A DNA stretch of 64,000 bases from Desulfobulbus sp. Tol-SR. Lineage in GTDB: Bacteria > Desulfobacterota > Desulfobulbia > Desulfobulbales > Desulfocapsaceae. How positions within the stretch are numbered: the stretch's first letter is position 1; the number at the start of each line of letters is the position of its first letter. The DNA is taken from positions 1-64,000 of the forward strand of contig JROS01000008.1 of assembly GCA_000769715.1 (NCBI GenBank). Reading direction: 5' to 3'. Below the pieces are notes generated by a model. That model was not told where the DNA came from. It saw only the letters and a list, made by a program, of their open reading frames with translations, and ran no database searches. The position numbers and the translations under genes were made by a program. Of this stretch, positions 24,960 to 34,554 are shown piece by piece.

Positions 24960-27416
24960 ATGACAACATCGCCGTCCATCTTACCTCAAAACGCGCAACC
25001 GACCGTACGAGTTCTCTCCTTCTTGATCTTTATCGTTGCTGGCGCCGCACTCCTGCTTGAGTTGACGCTTATCCGGGTCTTCGATGTCCTGTGGTATCCG
25101 CATATGGCCTTCATGGTCATCACCCTCGCCATGTTCGCCTTCGGCCTTGCCGGTGTGTACTTGTCACTTCGACCGAAAGTCAAGGAAACCCTGACAACGC
25201 GTTACATCGCCACCCTGGTGACGCTTATGGTGCTTTCGACACTGGCGGTTATCCCAGTGATCGATACATTCAAATTCGATTTCTCGGCTATCGGAGGCCA
25301 AGGCACTCCTCGGGCTGTTCTGAATTTCTTCATCATCTACTCATCCATCAGTATACCTTTTTTTATCACCGGTTTGATTCTTTCCAGCGGTTTCAGCGCG
25401 TACGCCGGGGATATTCGCCGGCTCTACTGTTGGGACCTGATCGGGGCCTCTCTCGGTTGCCTGCTGATAATCCCCCTGTTACCGCATTTTGGCACGGTTG
25501 GGTTGATTGTCATCGTGGCTGCGTTGGGATTGGTCGCCCTGGCGATATTGATTCCGAGCCGGATCCTGCGGTGCATCCCGCTTATAGCTGCGATCGGATT
25601 GGTGGCCGCAGTGGTATTGAAAGACGGATATTATGAGTTTTCTCCACATATGGATAAGCGGGGACTGGCAACGCTTATGGCCGATCGAGGCTTTATCGAT
25701 GGCTCATGGTGGGATCCTATTTCCAAAATAGATGTCGTTCGATACCCGAAGAAGGATGCTATCCGGTGGATAGCCTATGACGGTGGTTCCCAGACCAGTT
25801 ATTTCTACAAATTCAATGGTGATTACAAGCAGCTGAGAGAGGAACTCCCCGAAAAGGCGACCTCGCATTTCTGGGGCAGAGGGGTTCTCGTTTCCCATTT
25901 CTTGAAACAGGATACCGATCAGGAGGTCTTGATTATTGGGAGCGCCGGGGGGCAGGAGGCAAAAGGGGCACTGGTATACGGCGCAAAACATGTCGACGGG
26001 ATAGAGTTGGTTGGTAAGGTCGTTGACCTCGGCAAGGGAAAATACAATGAGTATATCGGCGGGGTCATGAATGCCCCCCAGTGTAATATACAAAAGGGAG
26101 AGGGAAGGAGCTTCCTTCGTTCAAGCCAAAAGAAATTCGACATCATCCAATTAAACAGTAACCATACCAGTTCCAGCATTGCTTCGGGAAGCGGTGCCCT
26201 GAGCGCAACCTATCTGCAAACCACTGACGCCTACAGAGAATACTTCACCCATCTTAATTCCGATGGAATATTGCATATCAACCACCATATATATCCACGC
26301 ATGGTTCTCACCGCTGCGAAGGCCTGGCGGGAATTGGGATTAACTGACTTCAAAAATCACGTCCTGGTCTTAGAAGTACCGGCCTCCTGGGATAATCTCC
26401 CGACCTTTCTGGTGAAGATGTCTCCGTGGACCAGAGAGGAGGTGTCGAGAATCAGGTCGTTCATGAACGGTTCGGTATTCGCGGTGAATCCCTATGGTCC
26501 GGCTAAGGAGAATTTCCTGAGCGATGCGTTTTTCAGCGGAGAACTGCCGGCGGAAATCGAGCAGAGGATACCGTACAATATCTCTGCCACTACCGATGAT
26601 CGGCCATTTTTCAACCATTTGATCAAGACGATGCAGCAGTTACCGGCTGTCGACAAGGATGCATTCGTCAATATGTCCGTATCCGGATTGCTGAATTCCC
26701 GCATGCAGAATGGGCTCCCTCGGGACATCATTCATCTGATTGTTACTTCAGGCGCCGCCCTCGTCTTTGCCGCGATCTTTACGATGGTCCCCCTCGTATT
26801 CTCCAGGACGGGAAAGGAAAAATGGCAAGGCAAGGGGGAAACCCTGCTGTATTTCTCCTGTATCGGCATGGGCTTCATCATCTTTGAACTGATTTCGATC
26901 CAGGTATTCATGAAGCTTATCGGCTACCCCTTGTACACCTACACAGTGGTCGTGTTCACCTATCTTATCGGCGCCGGCATCGGTAGCGTTTCTTCGGAGA
27001 TGCTGCAACTCTTCGAACGGAGACGATACTTCGTCTGTTTCATAGGGATCATACTGTCGGCTTTGGGTATCGCTTTCGGCTATCAGGCCAGTTTTGAGTA
27101 CCTGTTGACATTCGGGACGTTCCTGCGATCTTTCTGTGCCGTCCTCTTTCTCTTTCCGCTGACATTTTTTCTCGGCATGGCCTTTCCCCTCGGGATCCTT
27201 GCAACACGGGACAAACCTGCTGGAACTGTGGCCTGGGCCTGGGCGTTCAATGGGCTCTTTACGGTCATCGGAAGCATTACCGCCGTCATCCTTTCCCTGT
27301 ATCTCGGTTTCAGGAATATGCTGTTATTCGCAATTTGTTGCTACATTGTAGCGATGGTTTGTTCGTCGAGAATGATGGGAAGGGAGGGAGCAAAACAGGC
27401 CGTCAAATCGGCATAA
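24960..27416 (+). CDS. Polytopic membrane protein with spermidine-synthase-like methyltransferase-fold domain
   Basis: An 818-residue protein with roughly six N-terminal transmembrane helices (residues about 15-225), a central soluble domain and about six to eight C-terminal helices (from about 590). The central domain looks like a polyamine aminopropyltransferase/SAM-fold: VLIIGSAGGQEAKGALVYGAKHVDGIELVGKVVDL is the nucleotide-binding loop and acidic turn, followed by EGRSFLRSSQKKFDIIQLNS. This sandwich architecture is known in bacteria as spermidine-synthase-like, but no product has been assigned for most members. Monocistronic, ATG 24960 with a weak ribosome-binding site. Whether it makes a polyamine, modifies a lipid, or moves its product across the membrane is unknown. 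Confidence 0.75.
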   Translation: MTTSPSILPQNAQPTVRVLSFLIFIVAGAALLLELTLIRVFDVLWYPHMAFMVITLAMFAFGLAGVYLSLRPKVKETLTTRYIATLVTLMVLSTLAVIPVIDTFKFDFSAIGGQGTPRAVLNFFIIYSSISIPFFITGLILSSGFSAYAGDIRRLYCWDLIGASLGCLLIIPLLPHFGTVGLIVIVAALGLVALAILIPSRILRCIPLIAAIGLVAAVVLKDGYYEFSPHMDKRGLATLMADRGFIDGSWWDPISKIDVVRYPKKDAIRWIAYDGGSQTSYFYKFNGDYKQLREELPEKATSHFWGRGVLVSHFLKQDTDQEVLIIGSAGGQEAKGALVYGAKHVDGIELVGKVVDLGKGKYNEYIGGVMNAPQCNIQKGEGRSFLRSSQKKFDIIQLNSNHTSSSIASGSGALSATYLQTTDAYREYFTHLNSDGILHINHHIYPRMVLTAAKAWRELGLTDFKNHVLVLEVPASWDNLPTFLVKMSPWTREEVSRIRSFMNGSVFAVNPYGPAKENFLSDAFFSGELPAEIEQRIPYNISATTDDRPFFNHLIKTMQQLPAVDKDAFVNMSVSGLLNSRMQNGLPRDIIHLIVTSGAALVFAAIFTMVPLVFSRTGKEKWQGKGETLLYFSCIGMGFIIFELISIQVFMKLIGYPLYTYTVVVFTYLIGAGIGSVSSEMLQLFERRRYFVCFIGIILSALGIAFGYQASFEYLLTFGTFLRSFCAVLFLFPLTFFLGMAFPLGILATRDKPAGTVAWAWAFNGLFTVIGSITAVILSLYLGFRNMLLFAICCYIVAMVCSSRMMGREGAKQAVKSA

Positions 27417-27540
27417 GGTTCTTTCAGGGGTGACGCACTCGCGGAGCTGTTCGTTCAACCGGTCCTGCAGTTCGAACTTCCACGACCTGCGAGCGGCGAG
27501 TGTGCATGAAGATTATCGCGCCATCGCCTGAATCCCGGGC

Positions 27541-28503
27541 TCAGGACCGGCGGTCGACCGGCGGCGGATTCTGTGGCGGGCGCTGTGCCGCCGGATGATA
27601 ATGAACGAAGACCCGGCGCATGAAGTCGATCTGGCGGACAAGGATGGTTTCGATCTGGGAGGCGATTCTGTCCCCTTCGGCCACCGTGATATCGGGGGCA
27701 ACCCCGACGGTGATGTTGATCACCAGATAGGGGCCGAAGCGGTGCCCATGGATGTCCTCGATATGGTCGATGCCCGGGACGTCCTGGAGGAGGTCTGCTA
27801 TCTGTCGGCTCAGGCCCTTGCCGGGGAGGGTGTCCATCAGGTCGGCGCTGGCCTGGCGGATGATCCCGATTCCGGTGTCGAGGATGATGAGTGATACCAG
27901 GCCGCCGGCGAGGGGATCGATCCAGAGAAAGCCCATCCGGCCGAAGATGATGCCGATGGTGGCGGCGAGGGCGGAAAAGATATCGTTGCGGTGGTCGGCG
28001 GCGAGGGCGACGACCGCGGTGTTCCGGGTCTGGTCGCCGACCCTTCTGGTCCACAGGGCCAGGACGATCTTGACGATGACGGTCGCCCCGGCGATCCACA
28101 GTGCCAGGCGGGAGGCGCCGAGGAAATCGCTCTGACCGCGATGGAGATCGTAGATGTTGTCGAGTGATGACCAGAAGATCGAGATGGCGGTGGTGATGAC
28201 GAAGGCGCCGATCACGATCGCGGCGATCGATTCGAGCCGGTCGTGGCCATAGGGATGTTCCCGGTCGGCCGGCTTGCCGGAGAGGCGCATGAAGATGCTG
28301 ACCACCACGCCGTAGGCGACATCCGAGGTGGAATTGATGCCGTCGGCAAGCAGGGCCGGGCTGTGACCGACGATGCCGATACCGGTCTTCAGTACGGCAA
28401 GGACGGCGTTGGCCGCGAGTCCGAGGTGGACGGCGAACATCCCCCGCTGCTGTCGATCGCCTGGATCCATATTGCTCCGGTCGCTGGTGTTGCCTGACGG
28501 CAT
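27541..28503 (-). CDS. Cation diffusion facilitator (CDF) family transporter
   Basis: A 320-residue inner-membrane divalent-metal exporter. HSPALLADGINSTSDVAYG (transmembrane helix 2 metal-site region) and HPYGHDRLESIAAIVIG are family signatures. A second site lies in AADHRNDIFSALAA. The C-terminal cytoplasmic domain follows from about residue 215 (IEDIHGHRFGPYLVIN). Six helices are expected. The helix-2/helix-5 pattern (DGINSTSD, DHRND) is closer to the Fe/Zn- or Mn-type branch than to the Zn/Cd HxxxD type, but the metal is a guess. GGAGGGG precedes ATG 28503. A second, divergent CDF gene lies about 320 bp away. Confidence 0.88.
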   Translation of the reverse strand: MPSGNTSDRSNMDPGDRQQRGMFAVHLGLAANAVLAVLKTGIGIVGHSPALLADGINSTSDVAYGVVVSIFMRLSGKPADREHPYGHDRLESIAAIVIGAFVITTAISIFWSSLDNIYDLHRGQSDFLGASRLALWIAGATVIVKIVLALWTRRVGDQTRNTAVVALAADHRNDIFSALAATIGIIFGRMGFLWIDPLAGGLVSLIILDTGIGIIRQASADLMDTLPGKGLSRQIADLLQDVPGIDHIEDIHGHRFGPYLVINITVGVAPDITVAEGDRIASQIETILVRQIDFMRRVFVHYHPAAQRPPQNPPPVDRRS

Positions 28504-28826
28504 CGGATACCCCTCCGCTTGGCCCGGTGAACCTGTGTGCTGGAATTCCTCGTGTTGCCAGGAGGATGATTATAGTGACGGCGCTATTGGTTGACAAGGC
28601 GAAAGATCTCGGGTGGAACCGGCCCGCCATTCCTGGGGCGGAAGGGAGCTCGGCCGGGGTCGGGCTGTCAACCCGGTATCAGGCCTTTTTCCTGCAGCGA
28701 GGGGTCCGTCGCTGGGCTCTTGTCAGACGACCTTTCTTTGAGTAAATACCAGATAGGGGCGCGACGGCCGACCATCGGCGGGCCTGTGCATCCATTTTCC
28801 TGAACCGCTCCGCCGCTGGAGGTTCC
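28504..28826. other. Intergenic region between divergent CDF genes
   Basis: About 320 bp separating two divergently transcribed CDF transporter genes. It should hold both promoters; no confident -35/-10 pair, metal-regulator box or riboswitch was recognised. The short ORFs in the track here lack ribosome-binding sites and homology clues. Confidence 0.5.
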
Positions 28827-29768
28827 ATGGCCGAACATTCCAACTCGCTGCAATCCATCTTCTATGCCCTGGGGGCGAATCTGGCGATATTCACCGCCAA
28901 ACTGACGGCGGCGATCATGACCGGATCCGGGGCGATGCTCGCCGAGGCGGTTCATTCCCTTGCCGACTGCGGCAACCAGCTGCTGCTGCTGGTGGGATTG
29001 AAACAGGCGAAAAGGCCGGCCACGCCGGAGTATCCCCTCGGTTTCGGCAAGAGCATCTATTTCTGGTCCTTCATCGTCGCCCTGATCATGTTCAGCATGG
29101 GCGGGGTGTTTTCGATCTACGAGGGCTTCCACAAGCTCCAGCATCCGGCCGCCCTGTCATCGCCCTGGATTGCGATCGGGGTTCTCGTTTTCTCGATCGC
29201 CGCTGAATCGGTCTCGCTGTGGGGCTGTCTGCGGGAGGTCAACAAGGTGCGGGAAGGACGGAGTCTGGTCCGCTGGTTCCGCGAAAGCCGGCAGAGTGAA
29301 CTGATCGTGGTCTTCGGCGAAGACCTGGCGGCACTCTTCGGCCTCGTTCTGGCCCTGATCGCCATATGCGTGACGATCCTCACCGGCGACCCGTTCTGGG
29401 ATGCCCTGGGCAGCATCGCCATCGGCGTCCTGCTGGTCCTGATCGCCTTCTTCATCGGCGTCGAGGTCAAGAGCCTGTTGATCGGCCAGAGCACGGCGCC
29501 CCGGGTCCAGAAGGCGATCGAGGAATATCTTGCCTCGCAGCAGGAGATCGGCAGACTCCTCAACGTGATCACCCTCCAGCTCGGGCAGGACGTGATGGTC
29601 GCGGTCAAGGCCGAGATGCGGGAATGCGGCGACCAGACGGAGTTGATTGCCGCCATCAATGCCATTGAACGGCGGTTGAAGGAGAGCTTTCCCCAGATCC
29701 GCTGGACCTTCTTCGAACCCGATTGTGGCGATCGGATTGGTGACGCTGTGGTTCGTTCCGGTCACTGA
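28827..29768 (+). CDS. CDF family cation transporter, ZnT9/SLC30A9-like branch
   Basis: A 313-residue membrane protein of the CDF superfamily. The helix-2 metal-site motif AEAVHSLADCGNQLLLLVG and the helix-5 equivalent VFGEDLAALFGLVLALI are seen, with PLGFGKSIYFWSF in place of HPYGH. These features (GN-Q after the site, E-D-x-A-A in helix 5) fit the SLC30A9-like subgroup. Six transmembrane helices and a short cytoplasmic C-terminal domain (from about residue 225). ATG 28827 follows GGAGG. Likely exports a divalent metal; which one is unknown. Confidence 0.85.
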   Translation: MAEHSNSLQSIFYALGANLAIFTAKLTAAIMTGSGAMLAEAVHSLADCGNQLLLLVGLKQAKRPATPEYPLGFGKSIYFWSFIVALIMFSMGGVFSIYEGFHKLQHPAALSSPWIAIGVLVFSIAAESVSLWGCLREVNKVREGRSLVRWFRESRQSELIVVFGEDLAALFGLVLALIAICVTILTGDPFWDALGSIAIGVLLVLIAFFIGVEVKSLLIGQSTAPRVQKAIEEYLASQQEIGRLLNVITLQLGQDVMVAVKAEMRECGDQTELIAAINAIERRLKESFPQIRWTFFEPDCGDRIGDAVVRSGH

Positions 29769-29798
29769 GGCGGCCTCCAGATTAAGAGAGGCCGGAGG

Positions 29799-30338
29799 AT
29801 GTACGTCTTTTCCCTGCAACGATTCGCTCGGAGTCCCGACCCCGTCAGTCCCCGCCTGGCGATCACCGGGACGGCGCTGCGGCAGGGCGGCGTCCTCTCC
29901 CTGCATTACCGGGTCGCAGGGGATATCGGCGGTCTTGATGTGCCCGGACCCAGGCAACCGGGGCGGCGTCGGCACGAATTGTGGCGGCACAGCTGTTTCG
30001 AGTGCTTCATAGGGCAGAAGACGGCGGCGGAATACTGGGAAGTCAATCTCGCCCCGAACGGCGACTGGAATGTCTACCATTTCGACGGCTACCGCACGGG
30101 CATGGTCGAGGAGACAGCGCTCCGGAGGCTCCCCTGTGCGTTCCATGCCGGTCGCAATGAGGTCCGGGTCGGGATGGAAGTCGATCTCTCCCCGATCATC
30201 CGGGAGGAGCAGACCCTCGAGCTGGGGATCTGCGCCGTCCTCGAACACCGCCACGGGGAGGTGTCGTACTGGGCCCTTCGCCATCGGGGAGCGGGAGCCG
30301 ACTTCCATCACCGTTCGGGTTTTGAGTTGACGCTGTGA
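29799..30338 (+). CDS. DOMON-like domain protein
   Basis: A 179-residue single-domain beta-rich protein of the bacterial DOMON-like group. The recognisable core is RRHELWRHSCFECFIG followed by YWEVNLAPNGDWNVYHFDGYRTGM, which recurs in proteins annotated as DOMON-like. No signal peptide or membrane helix is visible, so it is likely cytoplasmic. GGAGG overlaps the start (GCCGGAGGATG), so ATG 29799 has unusually short spacing. It lies 30 nt after the CDF gene on the same strand. DOMON folds bind heme or sugar in other proteins; no ligand can be claimed here. Confidence 0.75.
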   Translation: MYVFSLQRFARSPDPVSPRLAITGTALRQGGVLSLHYRVAGDIGGLDVPGPRQPGRRRHELWRHSCFECFIGQKTAAEYWEVNLAPNGDWNVYHFDGYRTGMVEETALRRLPCAFHAGRNEVRVGMEVDLSPIIREEQTLELGICAVLEHRHGEVSYWALRHRGAGADFHHRSGFELTL

Positions 30339-30368
30339 TGCGCAACGGCATCGATACATGGAGGAAGA

Positions 30369-30716
30369 ATGAAAAAAATCACCCTTATCGCCTATGATGG
30401 CGAACTCACCTGCTTTGCCCATGTCATGCTCTATGCCCTCGATTTCCACAGCAAGGGGTATGATGTCAAGGTGGTCATCGAGGGGGCGGCGACCAGGCTC
30501 ATCCCCGAACTGGCCCGTCCCGACACGCCTTTTGCCACCCTCTACAAGGAGATGATTGACAAGGGTCTGCTGGCCTGCGTCTGTGAATCCTGTTCGGTAA
30601 AGATGGGTGCCTTCAACAGCGCCCAGGAACAGGGGCTCCCCATCGACGGCGAGATGAAGGGGCATCCCTCGCTGGAGCGGTTTGTCAGCGATGGGTATGA
30701 AATCATCACATTTTGA
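30369..30716 (+). CDS. DsrE-like small cytoplasmic protein
   Basis: A 115-residue protein with a DsrE/DsrF-like alpha/beta fold: an N-terminal ITLIAYDGELTCFAHVMLYALDF, then GYDVKVVIEGAATRLIPEL. The cysteine motif CVCESCSVKMG (about residues 73-83) occupies the position of the redox-active or sulfur-carrier cysteine of the family. ATG 30369 follows GAGGAAG. It lies in a four-gene co-directional run (DOMON-like, DsrE-like, LUD, U32). A sulfur-transfer role is possible but unproven. Confidence 0.78.
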   Translation: MKKITLIAYDGELTCFAHVMLYALDFHSKGYDVKVVIEGAATRLIPELARPDTPFATLYKEMIDKGLLACVCESCSVKMGAFNSAQEQGLPIDGEMKGHPSLERFVSDGYEIITF

Positions 30717-30749
30717 CCTTGATCGCCAGGTGCGATGGAAGGAGGAGGA

Positions 30750-31406
30750 ATGAAGGACCCGGTGCAGCACTACTGGCAGTTGCGTCTGCAGGTGGTGAAG
30801 GAGCGACTGGTCGCCAACAACTTCGCCGCCGTCGTCGTCGATACGGCCGCCGCCGCGGCCAGGGCGGTCTGCGACGACCTCCTGCCGGCCAGCGGGGCCC
30901 GGGTTGTCTCCTATGGGGGCTCAATGACCATGAAGGCCACCGGTCTCCATGATTTCCTCAACGGTGCCGACTGCGGCTACGAGGTCATCCGTCCGGATGA
31001 ACCGGGGATTGCGGCGGGGGAAAAGCTCGAACGCCGCCGCCGGGCCCTGCTCGCCGACGTCTATTGCAGCGGCGTCAACGCGGTCGCCGAGGCCGGGCAT
31101 GTGGTCAATCTCGATATGATCGGCAACCGGGCCGCGGCCATCACCTTCGGTCCGAAGGCGGTCATCCTCCTCGCCGGGCGCAACAAGATCGTTCCCGATC
31201 TCGAGGCCGCCATGCTGCGGATCAAGAACTATGCCGCACCGGCCAACGCGATGCGGCTCGACTGCAAGACCCCCTGTGTCCAGACCGCCCGGTGTGCCGA
31301 CTGCCGGAGTCCGGGGCGGATCTGCAACAGCTGGACGATCACCGAGAAGTCCTATCCCAAGGGACGGATCACGGTCGTGCTGATCAATGCCGACCTCGGC
31401 CTGTAA
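30750..31406 (+). CDS. LUD-domain (LutC/YkgG-like) protein
   Basis: A 218-residue LUD-domain protein. SYGGSMTMKATGLHDFL and the C-terminal CKTPCVQTARCADCRSPGRICNSWTITEKSYPKGRITVVLINADLG are typical of stand-alone LUD (lactate utilisation) proteins, with six closely spaced cysteines that could bind an iron-sulfur cluster. ATG 30750 is preferred over the track start at 30735 because GGAGGAGG falls between them. Other genes of a Lut lactate oxidase (LutA/LutB) are absent, so the substrate is uncertain. Likely co-transcribed with the DsrE-like and U32 genes. Confidence 0.82.
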   Translation: MKDPVQHYWQLRLQVVKERLVANNFAAVVVDTAAAAARAVCDDLLPASGARVVSYGGSMTMKATGLHDFLNGADCGYEVIRPDEPGIAAGEKLERRRRALLADVYCSGVNAVAEAGHVVNLDMIGNRAAAITFGPKAVILLAGRNKIVPDLEAAMLRIKNYAAPANAMRLDCKTPCVQTARCADCRSPGRICNSWTITEKSYPKGRITVVLINADLGL

Positions 31407-31441
31407 CGGTCGGGGAATTCCCTCGCCGATCACAATCCGGT

Positions 31442-33304
31442 ATGGAACCTGAAAAATCGCTCATCCCACCCTGGCCGGTGGAACTGCTCGCCCCGGCGCG
31501 GAACCTTCACTGCGGTATCGCCGCCATCGATCATGGCGCCGACGCCGTCTATCTCGGGGCGCCGCGATTCAGCGCCCGGGCCGCCGCCGGCAATGACCTC
31601 GCCGCCATCGAGCGGCTGGTGCGTTACGCCCACCAGTACTTCGCCCGGGTCTATGTCGCCCTCAACACCCTCCTTACCGATGCCGAACTCGACGAGGCTG
31701 TCGCCATCGCCCATGGCGTGTGGAATGCCGGCGCCGATGCCCTGATCATCCAGGACCTGGGCCTGCTTGAGTGCGACCTGCCGCCGATTCCGCTCCACGC
31801 CTCGACCCAGACCGACAACCGGACGGTCGACAAGGTACGGTTTCTTCAACAGGTCGGCTTCTCCCAGGTCGTCCTGGCCCGGGAACTCGGCCTCGCTCGG
31901 ATCGGCGCGATCCGGGCCGCCACCACGGTCCCTCTCGAATGCTTCGTCCACGGCTCCCTCTGTGTCTGCTATAGCGGCCGCTGCTCCATCAGCGAGCAGG
32001 TCGTCGGCCGCAGCGCCAATCGCGGCGAGTGCGCCCAGTTCTGCCGCCATCTCTACAGTCTCCGAGACGGCAGGGGGAAAAAGCTGGGCCGGGACCGCTA
32101 CTTCCTTTCCCTCAAGGATCTCGACCTGTCGAGCCACCTCGGCGCGCTGCTGGCGGCCGGGGTCAGTTCCTTCAAGATCGAGGGCCGGCTCAAGGACGAA
32201 CGCTATGTCAAGAACGTCACCGCCGCCTACCGGCTGCTCCTCGACCGGCTGCTCGAGGCCGACGGCAGCCGGCGGCGCTCGTCCTCCGGTCGCTGCCGCT
32301 TCGATTTCGTGCCCGATCCGGCCAGGACCTTCAGTCGCGGCGGGACCGACTATTTTCTGGTCGATCCCCGCAACCGGCCGGGAGCGATCGACAGCCCGAA
32401 GGCGATCGGGCAGCCGGTCGGCGTGGTCGGCAGGGTCGAGCGGCAGTATTTCACCCTCGACACGGAGATGGTGATCAGCAATGGCGACGGGCTCTGTTTT
32501 TTCGACCGGCAGGGGACACTGGTCGGCATCAAGGCCAACCGCGTCGAGGGAGCCAGGATCTATCCGCAGGAGGCGGTGCCGCTCGAACCGGGGACCATGA
32601 TCTACCGCAACTTCGACAGCGTCTTCTCGCGCCAGCTGGCAGCCAGCAGGGACTGCCGGAAAATCGCGCTCGACCTCCGGGTGGAGGAGACGGCGGACGG
32701 GTTGCGCTGCGTGGTCGAGGATGAGGACGGTTGCACCTCGACCGTTGCCCGGCCGATGGAGAAGGTTGACGCAACGATCCCCGGCCGGATCGAAGAGATC
32801 GTCAGGCGGCAGATGGGGAAAAGCGGCGGCACCATCTTTTCCGTCCGGCAGGTCGAGGTCGCCGTCGCTCCATCGCTCCACGTCCCGGCGGCCGCCCTCA
32901 ACGACCTGCGGCGCGCGGCCCTGGCCCACCATGTCGAGACCCGTCTGGCCCGCCATGTGCGGCCGGGTAGAAAGGAGGAGGCCGGGGGGGCGGTCTGGCC
33001 GGCGGCGGAAACGGCGTGTCTAGCCAATATCACCAACGAGCCGGCGCGGCGGTTCTACCGCCGCCACGGCGTGGCCGCCTTCCCCCCGGCCGTTGGCGCT
33101 GCGGAAACGGCGGACGAAGCGGTCCTGATGACCTGCCGCTACTGCCTCAGGCGGCAGCTTGGCATCTGCCCGAAGGACAACAGGGATCCGGCGGCGATCG
33201 ATGAACCGCTGGTTCTCTGCGACAATACCGGCTGTTATGAATTGCGGTTCGACTGCGGCCGTTGCGAAATGCTGGTGCTGCAGACCAAAAAAGCCTCCCC
33301 TTGA
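31442..33304 (+). CDS. U32-family peptidase-like protein
   Basis: A 620-residue U32 protein. The N-terminal LLAPARNLHCGIAAIDHGADAVYLG and central ECFVHGSLCVCYSGRCSISEQVVGRSANRGECAQFCR contain the characteristic cysteines, followed by SFKIEGRLKDERYVKNVTAAYR. The C-terminus carries MTCRYCLRRQLGICPKD and RFDCGRCEM, an additional cysteine cluster. U32 proteins such as TrhP/RlhA and UbiU/UbiV use Fe-S clusters in prephenate- or oxygen-independent hydroxylations of tRNA, rRNA or ubiquinone. Peptidase activity is therefore doubtful. ATG 31442 is chosen because the track ORF runs far upstream through the LUD gene. Last gene of the run. Confidence 0.88.
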   Translation: MEPEKSLIPPWPVELLAPARNLHCGIAAIDHGADAVYLGAPRFSARAAAGNDLAAIERLVRYAHQYFARVYVALNTLLTDAELDEAVAIAHGVWNAGADALIIQDLGLLECDLPPIPLHASTQTDNRTVDKVRFLQQVGFSQVVLARELGLARIGAIRAATTVPLECFVHGSLCVCYSGRCSISEQVVGRSANRGECAQFCRHLYSLRDGRGKKLGRDRYFLSLKDLDLSSHLGALLAAGVSSFKIEGRLKDERYVKNVTAAYRLLLDRLLEADGSRRRSSSGRCRFDFVPDPARTFSRGGTDYFLVDPRNRPGAIDSPKAIGQPVGVVGRVERQYFTLDTEMVISNGDGLCFFDRQGTLVGIKANRVEGARIYPQEAVPLEPGTMIYRNFDSVFSRQLAASRDCRKIALDLRVEETADGLRCVVEDEDGCTSTVARPMEKVDATIPGRIEEIVRRQMGKSGGTIFSVRQVEVAVAPSLHVPAAALNDLRRAALAHHVETRLARHVRPGRKEEAGGAVWPAAETACLANITNEPARRFYRRHGVAAFPPAVGAAETADEAVLMTCRYCLRRQLGICPKDNRDPAAIDEPLVLCDNTGCYELRFDCGRCEMLVLQTKKASP

Positions 33305-33585
33305 GGCAGGGAAGGCATTGATCTTCCGGCCGAGGTATGCTGTACTGAAGCTGGATGCCGGTGATCCGTTGCGACGCATCGCCACCTGGTCCGTCAGGGT
33401 CGGCCGCCGCTGCCGGGAGGACCAGGGGGGGTGGCAATCTCCCCTGCCGGGTCGGAGATGACGGCTGCTGTCCCTGGCTCCGGCCCGGTTCCCTGTTGCG
33501 TGCTGTCAGATCTTGATTATCGTAGGAAGATCAACACTAGCCGCGATCTATGCAGTCGGGCTGCGCCGACAGCCGGAGGAGTGCT

Positions 33586-34551
33586 ATGGAATACAAGGAT
33601 TATTATAAGACCCTCCATGTTGCCAAGGACGCTTCGGCGGAGGAGATCAAAAGGGCCTATCGACGACTGGCCCGCAAGTATCACCCCGATGTCAACAAGG
33701 AGAGGGATGCCGAAGCGCGGTTCAAGGAAATCAATGAGGCCTATGAAGTCCTGAAGGACGAAGAAAAACGCAAGGCCTATGACAGCTTTGGTGCCAACTG
33801 GAAGGCCGGTCAGGATTTCCGCCCGCCCCCCGATTGGGAGCAGCGGTTCCGGACCGGCGGATTCAGCACCGGCGGGGCGTCGCCGCACCAGTTCAGCGAC
33901 TTTTTCGAGTCATTGTTCGGTGGCGGCTCGAGCCGGCAGGCTCCGGAGGGATTCTCGTTTTTCGACCAGGGCTTCCAGGATATCGGACGCGACCTCCATG
34001 CGCAGATATCGATCTCGCTGGAAGACAGTTATTTCGGGGCCAAAAAGACGATCACCCTGAACCGGACGGTCGATGAGGGGGGCGGACGCATCAGTGTCCA
34101 GCCCCAATCACTGCAGGTCACGATTCCGAAGGGAGTCATCGAAGGACAGCAGATCCGGCTCGAAGGGCAGGGCGAGGCAGGCGCGGGGAGAGGGGGCGCG
34201 CATGGCAATCTCTTCCTCGAAATCGTCTTCCTGCCACACCAGATTTTCACGGTCGTCAAGAGGGATATTTACCTCACCTTGCCGATCACCCCGTGGGAGG
34301 CGGCGCTGGGCGCGACCATTGCCGTGCCGACGCTGGGCGGCAAGGTCGATCTGAAACTGCCCGCCAATTCCCAGAGCGGCCAGAAATTGCGGCTCAAGGG
34401 CCGGGGGCTGTGCTCGAAATACCAGGCCGGCAACCAGTATGTGACCCTGGCCGTTCATGTCCCGGAGGCCAGAACGGCCGAACAGAAGGAACTGTATCTG
34501 CGGATGGCGCAACTGATGCCCTTCAATCCCCGGTCCGGTCTGGGAGGATAA
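33586..34551 (+). CDS. cbpA: Curved-DNA-binding-protein/DnaJ-like co-chaperone CbpA
   Basis: A 321-residue type II Hsp40. The N-terminal J domain (about residues 1-70) has the essential HPD in RRLARKYHPDVNKE. A Gly/Phe-rich linker follows (about 80-130). The C-terminal substrate-binding domains contain GVIEGQQIRLEGQGEAG and PTLGGKVDLKLPANSQSGQKLRLKGRGL. The zinc-finger domain of full DnaJ is absent. The track ORF starts at 33550, but ATG 33586 follows CGGAGGAG. It is followed 3 nt later by cbpM, the usual pairing. Confidence 0.93.
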   Translation: MEYKDYYKTLHVAKDASAEEIKRAYRRLARKYHPDVNKERDAEARFKEINEAYEVLKDEEKRKAYDSFGANWKAGQDFRPPPDWEQRFRTGGFSTGGASPHQFSDFFESLFGGGSSRQAPEGFSFFDQGFQDIGRDLHAQISISLEDSYFGAKKTITLNRTVDEGGGRISVQPQSLQVTIPKGVIEGQQIRLEGQGEAGAGRGGAHGNLFLEIVFLPHQIFTVVKRDIYLTLPITPWEAALGATIAVPTLGGKVDLKLPANSQSGQKLRLKGRGLCSKYQAGNQYVTLAVHVPEARTAEQKELYLRMAQLMPFNPRSGLGG

Positions 34552-34554
34552 GCC

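Noticed and set aside
31064-31441. N-terminal extension of the U32 ORF
   Set aside because: It overlaps the LUD-domain gene in another frame; the U32 family N-terminus begins near ATG 31442.
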